NCBI GenBank assembly: GCA_947561395.2
Contig: OX387186.1
Location: forward strand, 48,255,220-48,319,219
DNA from: Buxus sempervirens
Lineage: Eukaryota > Streptophyta > Magnoliopsida > Buxales > Buxaceae
Direction: 5' to 3'
DNA: 64,000 nucleotides
In this document: one piece after another, positions 56,154 to 64,000 of the stretch
How the letters are laid out: each line of letters begins with the position of its first letter
Position numbering within the stretch: position 1 is the first letter of the stretch
Made by a program: the position numbers and the translations under genes
The notes under the pieces: generated by a model
The model's input: only the letters and a program-made list of their open reading frames with translations
What the model was told of the DNA's origin: nothing
Database searches by the model: none

Positions 56154-56945
56154 TGTAACATCCTAGATTTGCAGTGTCATACTTATTTATGTGGTTTTCC
56201 TAATTTCCTATATTTTGTTATTTGTTGTGGTTCATCTTGATTGTTTTATTTGAGTTGTCTAATTTTTGTGGCATTTTATCTGCTGTTTTACTGTGCTTAA
56301 TTTCTTGCCATGATAACTGTTAAGTACACCCTTGATTTATCTAAGGTACTCCCATGTGTTTGCCTAAGGTACCCCTTGTTTTGCCTAAGGTACCCCTTGA
56401 TTTTACCTATGGTACACCCCCTTATATAACTAAAGTACCCCCCTTTGTATAACTAAAGTACCCCCTTATATAAGTAAGGTACCCCCTTGTATAATTAAGG
56501 TACCCCCTCCTATAACTAAGGTACCCCCCTCTTGTATAAATAAGGTACTGCCAAGTATCTCTAAAGTATACCTCTTGAAATAGCTAAGGAAAACCCCTTG
56601 AAACACCAAGATACACCCTCAATAATACTAAGGTACCCCCACTTAACACTAAATTACCCCATAGTATGCCTTAGGTACACCCTAAGGGTTTTAGTTGAAT
56701 AAAAGCTCTGTTTAGGGGCAGATTTGAAAGACCAAAAGTTAGGCATATAAAAGGATGCCCTAATTTCTATTCTAAGTGTTTTGAGAACCATTCTTCTTGT
56801 CTTGGACGTATAGAACAAGAGAGGAAGTGGTGGAAGCTTGCTTGAAAGTTTCAAGAGGAAAGAGAAGAAGGAGAAGGAGTGAAGAACTTGAAGAGGAGTT
56901 GTGCATCTCCATTAATAGGTAAGTAGCAAACCCGTCAAAACAAAA
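56154..56945 (+). mobile_element. LTR F, 5' part only
   Basis: Starts TGTAACATCCTAG, has a TATA box TATAAAAG at 56746-56753 and transcript-leader-like sequence after it, then is cut by the inverted LTR at 56946. The promoter-proximal region is filled by a minisatellite (56325-56695). The remainder of the LTR is not in the window. Confidence 0.6.
56325..56695. repeat. GGTACCCCC minisatellite
   Basis: About 14 degenerate units of (T/A)AAGGTACCCCCTTGTATAAC, period roughly 24-32 bp, ending about 50 bp before the TATA box of LTR F. Confidence 0.88.
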
Positions 56946-58913
56946 TGTCACGCCCCGAACTTCGGTCATATAAAATAGTATGACCGCAAAGCACCGGAAC
57001 GTGACTCAGAGATGCCAATAACACTAATTTATATAAAAATAACATAATCCCCAAGAGGACAGTAATAATACCTACTAGAATCCAAGAAATATCTTCTTAC
57101 AACCCATCAAAACATAAAATCTCAATTATACAAACCCAATTGAAAAAGATGAATCCTTAATAGTACGACATCTAAATCCATAGATACTAATAATATTAAA
57201 CTATTTGCCACAGAACTTCAACAACTTTCACTTAGGCTTCTTCCAACTCTAGTCCTGCAATTTACCTGAAATTGTTTATTTCCACAAAGGGGTGAGCTCA
57301 CAGCCCAGTAAGAAGAATCACTTTAATTTATATGAATTAATAATGTAAAATCTTCAACCCATAAAATATCGAATTTAAACTATGCGTAACATTCATACAA
57401 TTCGACTTTGCACAATCATTCATGATGTTTCACATATTAAGCATTCCAGATAAACATCACAATATGTCATTCAAATCCCAGTTATGGGGTCTTTATCCTA
57501 ATTACTCTCATGTCAAATCTAACCGGAATTACAGTCAAGCCCACCGGCTAGAGCAATCCAACTTTTGGCTAGGATCAACCGCCTTTAAATCCCACTTTAA
57601 TACAGCAGGGATTAGACTCTCATAAATTCCACGTGTACATCGTGGTTTTAGGGGCTTTCAACCCATGGGACACCAGCGCCCAACCTTATTTCCTTAAAGC
57701 TTAGGGACTCAAACCCCAAGAACACCACTTATTACTAAGTTGGTCATCCTTCACGAGCAGTTATTAGGATAAAGACATACAGTTGTGTCATTTGTCAATG
57801 AGCCAATTCCTTATATACCATGGACCCTACAGATAGAATTTGTCACAATTCCCATGATCCACTAAAATCACCCAAGGCTTGAAAAGGTCTTTCTTGAACC
57901 AAAGAGTACCCATGGCATCATTGAACAATCACCATAATCTCCCAATAGCCTTGCGGCCATGATATATAAAATAATATTACCCTACATGGTCTCATTGTCA
58001 TTAGCATGATCAGGTGAAATGCAGCCACACCCATGTGAATCTCAAGACAATCCTTCCATTCTTTCACCCCTTTTTGTTTTAATATAATATATAACAACTG
58101 TCCTTTGCCATTAAAGCAATATGGCAGCACCAACAATATGCACACAAACAATATGCAAAAGCAAACGAATCACCTAAATAGTAAAAAGGTGAATAGTACA
58201 AAAGTGATTCATGTCCATTGCCATTTAAAAGCAATAAAAAGTGATTCACCCATTGTTAAAGCAATATGACAGAACAAGAAACAAATCACCTAAAACAGTA
58301 AAAACTGAATCCGACAGAAAACGAATCACGTAGAAAACAATAAACAATTGTCTCATTCCCACCCTTATTCAACGATAAGATGTAAAAGCAATAAAAATGA
58401 ATCACGTCCATTGCCCTTCAACCATTGTGAAGGAAAAACATGAATACAACAAAAACTATATAACAGAGTGCGCTAAAATAATCCCAAACGGAAATAAACT
58501 CACATGACCAAGTAACTACCCGCAAGTATCGTCCTCTCCAGGAGTAGCTGAAAACAAAACAAAACAATACGGAATGAGATACGAATATCCCAGTGAGCAG
58601 CACATGCATGCACAAATACATTTATTTCAGTTCTAAAACATGCCACGATTATAACCATGTACAATGAGGATAATACGCATATTCCGAATAATCCGACTAA
58701 ACTTCAATAATCCAATTCATATCAGTGCGGAAAACCATCAAGTAAATCAAGCAATAACAATCCGTTTCCAATCCCGAAGATATCGATAAAATAATGATTA
58801 ATTGGCAACAACATAGCAAATAAGCATAATTTTGTATCTCAAGATATAATTCCAGATATACCAATGTTACATAACACCAAGTCTTCTCATAACCATGCCC
58901 ACGCCTCCAAATG

Positions 58914-59022
58914 TATATCCGGCCTACTTAGGGTTTCGGATATTGAAATGACTACGTCATCCAATGCAGGCCTACTCCCCGGGTTTCTGCATTGACAACC
59001 AGGCCTACTCAGGGTCTCTGGC
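58914..59022. repeat. Constant-loop hairpin cluster 3a (inverted)
   Basis: Minus-strand stems CAGCCAG/CTGGTTG, CAATGCAG/CTGCATTG and ATATCCG/CGGATAT. The ATGACG hairpin has lost its loop (only TA left between arms). One loop is two bases longer (AAACCCGGGGAGTAGGC). Confidence 0.88.
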
Positions 59023-59214
59023 TGCTCTACACCGGCGGGAAGAACAATACCCAATAATCGGTAAACAATATTCCATGAACCATAAATACCAACAACCAGC
59101 GAATAAAACATATCACGTCAAACAAAATCAAATACCAACATTGGTCAATGTCATGACTATTGTTTAGTTGATAAATTAAACATGCCAAGTAGACACTCCA
59201 CACCTCCATGTACA

Positions 59215-59343
59215 CAGTTCCGGCCTACTCAGGGTTTCGGATACTCTGAAATGACGGCCTACTCAGGGTTTCGTCATCCAATGCAGGCCTACTCCCCGGG
59301 TTTCTGCATTGACAACCAGGCCTACTCAGGGTTTCTGGCTGCT
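59215..59343. repeat. Constant-loop hairpin cluster 3b (inverted)
   Basis: Minus-strand stems CAGCCAG/CTGGTTG, CAATGCAG/CTGCATTG, ATGACG/CGTCAT and AGTATCCG/CGGAACT, with loops AAACCCTGAGTAGGC (three times) and AAACCCGGGGAGTAGGC. Confidence 0.88.
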
Positions 59344-60369
59344 CTACACCGGTCGTGGCAACACACAAGGCCATGCAATTCCAACAACCAACAATAACAT
59401 CACATTACTAAGCTTAGACTCTGGATCCAGGACAAGCTAGACCAAAATAGTAAAACATCGTATAATCTCAATTCCAACATCAAAGTAAAACCATTCATTC
59501 CACATCATGTAAAACTCATCACAGTTCATCACCTGTCCCTCTGGACCAAATAGTATCTCAATACTTTCAGTATTTCTCATTTCCACAAACCATGCCATTT
59601 GAATACAAAACACAGTTATTTATAACAAGACAATACATTCAGAATTTTTCAAACAAATGAAACCAGAACAGAATAAGATATGATTCTAAACCGTCCACCG
59701 ATATAAAGCAATATTCAAGTAAATCATTCCTGAAGTGCACCGTGCATTCAAAGGTGAACTAGCATGATAGTGTAGAGTTATTTCAGCAGAACAATATGGT
59801 TTCAAAACTGACTTTCAGAATAAAGCACATTATATAGAAGTGATTTCAACATCCAAACTTAGATTAAACATAATCCAGCAAAACAGCTCCTAGATTCTAA
59901 ATTTCGTTTTCATAATCCAAATCAATCAATTGAATGTCATAAAACCCTAGAAACACATTTTGGATGAGTGGAATAGTCTTAGGATCCCCTATAAGGTCAC
60001 CATACCAAAAAGCATTCAATTCTGAGACAAAAAGTTCCGGACCTCAAAATATTCTAAGTCTGGTTAAAAACGTTGACTTTTGGTATATAATTTTTCTAGA
60101 CAAATCTACAAGGAGTTTCGGGCTCAAATTTTGGTTGTAGTCTATTGGTGGGTAAACACATCTCCTAGAATTTTCTGGGCTCCTGAATCACTCATCTGGG
60201 TATTAAACCCAAACCGGGCATTATGATTAAAACCGGGATTTAGGCATGAACTGGAAAGTTGACTTTTTATTGGCTGGGAATTAGACCTTGGAAGTATTTT
60301 TATTGGTTCCAAATGGAGGGTAAAACCTTATTTACATGTAAAGACTTAAGTAAATGGAGCAATAAATGG

Positions 60370-60560
60370 ACCTACCGCTCACTCGACGCTAGGTGAGCGT
60401 GAGGTGAGCGCGAGACGAGCGTGAGGTGGGCGCGAGATGAGCGCAAGGTTTTCTGCTGAGCGCGAGCTGAGCGGCAGCCGGGCGTGAGGTGGGCGGTGGG
60501 TCATGTTTAACGGGGCGCCTACCTCTTAGGTGAGCGCCGGTGAGCGCGAGGTGGGCGGAT
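60370..60560. repeat. GGTGAGCGCGAG repeat
   Basis: G/C-rich tandem array of GTGAGCG(C/T)GAGGTG(A/G)GCG-like units, about 12 copies, inside element 3. Neither relative LTR (4084-7462, 15568-19001) has it. Confidence 0.85.
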
Positions 60561-61443
60561 ACCCCTGTGATTTTTGTTTCTCTGTTATTCCAAGATCTAC
60601 AAGTCTGGCCGGTTGGTTTAGGTCTGTAATTGCTCCAATACACTCCTAATACTCCCAGAAGACTTCCCAACCATATTTGGATTTAATCTAAACACTTTTA
60701 TTCTTAAAGATAAAATTCAGTCCGGAGACTCTGTTCATGTCATTTCCCGAAAACCAGAAAAACCAGAAAACTCATACATCATTTAATATACAAACCATGC
60801 ATCAGAATAAGCTCGCGAAAACATCAAATACAAAACCCAGTTGTAAATCAGTGCTACTCACCAGTATGCGCTTAATCCCCAAAACAAAAGCTTATTCGAC
60901 AACCGGCCGAGCATGACTTCCGGCTGTGCGCGAGGATGAAACTGCAGTCGAACGGATCCTTTGCTCGCGAGAGAAATAACCCGCAGAACTCCGACTCCAA
61001 TAGCCTCCTAGTAGTCCTTGCGATCCTCGTTCTTCACAGGTATAACCCTAATCGCCATTACCAGCCGCAATCGCCAAGTCGCCCAGTTCTCCAGATAACG
61101 AGACTAGCGAAAGTCTTTCCATAAGTATGATACGAGCATTCGTTTAAACCCAAACCCTACTTTCCCTTTTTGGTATATTTCCCTTGCGATACATACGCCG
61201 CCCGATCACTCTTTAACTCCTTGATCCTATGCGCGCTCGCCCACTGGAAACCCTACATGTTCCGGCCACTTAGGTTATTCTCTTTGACAACTAGTGACCA
61301 CAATCTCCAGCAATAAATAAATTTTGATTAAGCCTGTCCATAAATCCATGTGTTCGTACTTTTGCATATATTTTATTTTATCTACTATTTTATATTGTTT
61401 ATTATTATTATATTTTTTTTCTACTCAAAACTGGGGTCTTACA

Positions 61444-61745
61444 ATAATTCTTTTAACATTTTGACATGGTGGAAGCAAAATCAGGTTAGTTATCCTGTGC
61501 TTGCCACCATGGCATGTGATCTACTAACGGTTCCGGTGTCCACAGTTGCATCGGAATCAGCTTTTAGCACAGGTCAACGAACCATGGACGACTACAGGAG
61601 CAAATTAACGTCGCAGATGGTGCAAGTATTTGTCAGTCTTACATATTGGTTAAGGGCGGAACTGAGAGATCAAGAATATGGAGATGATCAACTTGCTGGA
61701 GACTTCGATGATTTGAATATTGATGAATTTAGTCATCCAAATTAG
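61444..61745 (+). pseudogene. Third hAT transposase, C-terminal fragment
   Basis: Reads NSFNILTWWKQNQVSYPVLA, then VSTVASESAFSTGQR and LTSQMVQVFVSLTYWLRAEL, to a stop at 61743-61745: the hATC dimerisation domain of an Ac-like transposase in one open frame. Everything upstream is missing, replaced by the LTR ending at 61443. It is a different lineage from hAT#2 at the residues compared. Confidence 0.88.
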
Positions 61746-62320
61746 TCTAAGTTTTGTTATAATTTTTGTAATCAAAGTATAGGAACTATACTTTCTCTCT
61801 TTTTTTGTTTCTTTTAAACTACAAATGAAATATAGATGAGTGGGTGCCAACCTAGTTGAGATGTGCTTATACTATAGTGATAATACAGTATTATTTGTTC
61901 AAGTAATTATGTAATTTTTGCAAAGTTGTAATTGCACTTGTGATAATTAATGAATATATTTTTTTTTGAGCAAAATCTATCTCATTATATGTAAGACAAG
62001 TTTGTGAATAATAAAAGTATTTTTCAGAAATTTTTTGTGATTTTTTGGCATTTTTTTTGAAAAAAAATGGGCCTGGCGGGCCCGGCTAAACAAGCCTGGC
62101 GTGTTGCGGCCCATGGCCCTCCCGGCACACCTCAGGCGGGCCGGCCCACCCCCCAACCTTACCACAAGGTACCCCCTTTGAATAAACGAATTTCAACGCT
62201 AGAATGCATCAAGTTCAACCTTCTTGTCCAATACAATAGTCTGATGCCAAAATCAAGCTCTAAGAGCTAGTCTTGTGTTAGAACTTGATTTTTTTTGGTG
62301 ACTATGGCGAGTAGGTATAG
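61746..62320. other. Probable 3' end of the third hAT element
   Basis: AT-rich trailer, then a G/C-rich stretch 62068-62150 (GGGCCTGGCGGGCCCGGC) typical of hAT subterminal sequence. No gene. Exact terminus not identified. Confidence 0.45.
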
Positions 62321-62329
62321 CAACAGCTC

Positions 62330-63000
62330 GGTTAAACCATTAAACCAAAACTGTTTAATGGTTTATATGTTTTGCAAAATTTCTTAAAACTAGAACCGGC
62401 AAAAGGCGAACCAACCCGACGGGTCAACCTGACCAACCCGATTATAAACGGGTTGGGTTGACCCGTTTATTAATTGGGTTGGGTACGGGTTGAGGTTTTC
62501 CCAACCCATCCAAAATCGGGTCAACCCGATTACAACCCGTCCACCCGACGGGTTACCCAATTACAATTTTTTCAAAATTTTCGGAAATTTCGTTTCAGCG
62601 GAATTAGCCATTTAGTTAGGGTTTAGGGTTTTCAAATTTCGACTTTTCCTCTTTTCGTTTTGTCTTCGCCACAGCCCACAGCCGCTCACCAGTCACCAGT
62701 TTGCCTCGCCCTCTCGCCCTCTCAAACTCAAAGCCTCTCCTCTCGACAGTCGTCTCTCGCCCTCTTCTTCCTCGGTTGAGTCGGTTCCTCTTCGGCAAGT
62801 TCGGCTAATCGGTTGATTTGGCTCTTCCATAGTTCCAGTTTGCCTCGCCCTCTCGCCCTCTCAAAGTCTCTCGACATTCAACTCTCTTCTTCCTTGGTTC
62901 CTCTTCGGCAAGTTCGGCTAATCGCCGCTCGGTGCTCTTCAACCTCAAGTGAGTCTTTTTTTTACTTGGAGAATGGAGACTCTTGACTTATTTGGGTCGT
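62330..63000 (+). mobile_element. Possible 5' end of another DNA transposon
   Basis: Subterminal-like runs of AACCCGACGGGT/ACCCGTTTATTAATTGGGTT (62400-62560) are followed by a C/T-rich leader with an imperfect 110-bp-scale tandem duplication (CAGTTTGCCTCGCCCTCTCG at about 62698 and 62837). A donor-like CTCAAG/TGAGTC follows near 62950. This is the same layout as the start of hAT#2. No transposase is reached before the window ends. Confidence 0.4.
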
Positions 63001-63816
63001 GTTCTTGCCACTCGATCTAGGGGTTGTGTAACTTGTGTTGTTTGGTTATTTTGTTTTTGTGTGTGAAATAGTTTTTCTCGCAATTGCTTTTAAGTGTGGG
63101 GATGCTCTCGTTTGATGATTCTATTTCTGGCCTTGTGAAGCTAACATCTGGGTTCCTTCGTATTCATTTGATTTGAAATTCTATGGTAGAAATGCCCCTT
63201 CATGATTTGTGCCAGACGAATTTCTTTCAATTCCATGGTTGATTGCTGGTCAAATGCTTAGTTTACGGAGAATCAGAAGACGGTCAGTCAGTCAGGTTCA
63301 AATTTCTTTCATGTCTACTCGACTAATAAAAATGGAAACAGAAATAGAATTTGAATTCAGTAAGGACCCAAATTTGGCATTTTTGGTTTCTTAAAGGCAA
63401 AGTTTGGCCAGTTTATGGAATTAATTAGATAAATATAAGTAATCTTGGAACATAAGAGCTTTGATGCAGGGGCATTTTGTAAAGAGGTGTACAGCTAATC
63501 AATTTCTTTTCTTCCAAACTGTCCAACACTTATTAGTCAAGTCAGATGCCATGTGGTTATCCTTTGTTGATTCCTGCAGTCTGTCGAATCACCATTCCTT
63601 TATGTGCTCACCTCAAGGTTTTTCTTTTCTTCCATTATTATTGATTGGAATTACGTGTTCCATCAATTGACAGTTTCATCCCAATTTTTGAGCTAACATC
63701 CTAATTAGTCTCTCTTTTTAACTTGCTATTCCTCCATTTTCATTTTTGCTGTGAATGTAATTTATTGAATAGGAAGGCCAATGGGTTTGAGGATTCCTGG
63801 GATGCCATTCAAACTA

Positions 63817-63866
<50 letters not shown>

Positions 63867-64000
63867 CTTCCCTAATGTAATTAAGGTATATAAATATTTT
63901 AGAGGTTTGGAAACATAGCTGGAGTTTTTACAAGTTATGGAACTTTTCAAGAGAGACATGGATCCTACTTTCATGACAAATGTTGTTGCAACTACTCAAA
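63001..64000. other. Non-genic sequence to window end
   Basis: Short frames only, none recognisable; could be intron of whatever starts before 63000. Confidence 0.4.
63819..63862. repeat. (CT)22 microsatellite
   Basis: Perfect CT dinucleotide run. Confidence 0.97.

Larger units (their letters stand above)
56946..61443 (-). mobile_element. Chromovirus-like LTR (element 3), junctions rearranged
   Basis: 4498 bp, inverted relative of 4084-7462: in its own sense TGTAAGACCCCAGTTTTGAG to GTTCGGGGCGTGACA. Flanks differ (CAAAA at 56941-56945, ATAAT at 61444-61448): left is LTR F, right is a hAT transposase. It carries two constant-loop hairpin clusters (58914-59022, 59215-59343). At the position of the GGCGCTAACC hairpin of its relatives it has a GGTGAGCGCGAG-type repeat (about 60390-60560). 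Confidence 0.85.

Noticed and set aside
61426..61430. CAAAA as a matching target duplication for the inverted LTR (with 56941-56945)
   Set aside because: Using it would cut off CTGGGGTCTTACA, which gives the expected family terminus (TGTAAGACCCC in the sense strand). The match is most likely chance in AT-rich DNA.
62067..62165. G/C-rich island as a possible CpG promoter
   Set aside because: Short, made of GGGCC/GGCCC words typical of hAT subterminal sequence, with no downstream gene.

Overview
The window is nuclear DNA of a flowering plant. The signs are an intronless plant family-1 UDP-glycosyltransferase gene of UGT71 type, a plant L1-type LINE with a C-terminal RNase H domain, Tat-like and chromovirus-like LTR retrotransposons, hAT transposons with BED-finger transposases, a tRNA-derived SINE and Mutator/hAT MITEs. 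Species cannot be resolved from sequence alone. Only one host gene looks intact: the UGT at 47294-48739 (minus strand, 481 aa). Two broken UGT relatives lie at 140-825 (old, frameshifted, truncated) and 10459-11875 (a young near-copy with a 1-bp deletion, whose last codons were replaced by a LINE). The rest is mostly mobile DNA.

Layout. 1-2460: UGT relic, then spacer with a fold-back MITE. 2461-13235 and 43563-55385 are two copies of one duplicated block carrying the UGT. Each copy supplies the empty site for insertions in the other. Block A gained a SINE with a hAT-MITE inside it, a 3.4-kb solo LTR, a Mutator-type MITE, a LINE and another MITE. Block B gained a 2.4-kb solo LTR and a 5.9-kb hAT element. 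13336 to about 41000 is one degenerate hAT transposon split by six retroelement insertions: a 3.4-kb solo LTR; a complete 12.2-kb Tat-like element that carries gag but no pol; two LTRs nested one in the other; and another such pair. Five of the six have matching 5-bp target duplications, and the hAT reading frame resumes across the insertions. 41000-43562: non-genic sequence with small fragments. 55386-64000: a further LTR fragment, a 4.5-kb chromovirus-like LTR without matching target duplications, the C-terminus of a third hAT transposase, and what looks like the start of another element.

The most unusual signal is structural. Several LTRs carry arrays of short hairpins. In the 3.4-4.5-kb LTRs the hairpins share an almost invariant 15-nt loop (about ATACCCTGAGTAGGC), while the stems differ between hairpins and change on both arms together between element copies. 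In the Tat-like LTRs, arrays of short inverted repeats sit just upstream of the TATA box, and their stem sequence is swapped wholesale between related LTRs. The pattern recurs in an intron of the hAT element. Paired change on both arms argues for selection on structure or for a copying mechanism that rewrites both arms. I know of no description of it but could not search.

Other points: the 5.9-kb hAT element contains a fragment of an ABCC-type transporter gene with its frame kept open; one LTR/hAT junction falls in a stretch that both partners would share; and one hAT copy was broken by a 17-bp insertion that is an inverted copy of neighbouring sequence.
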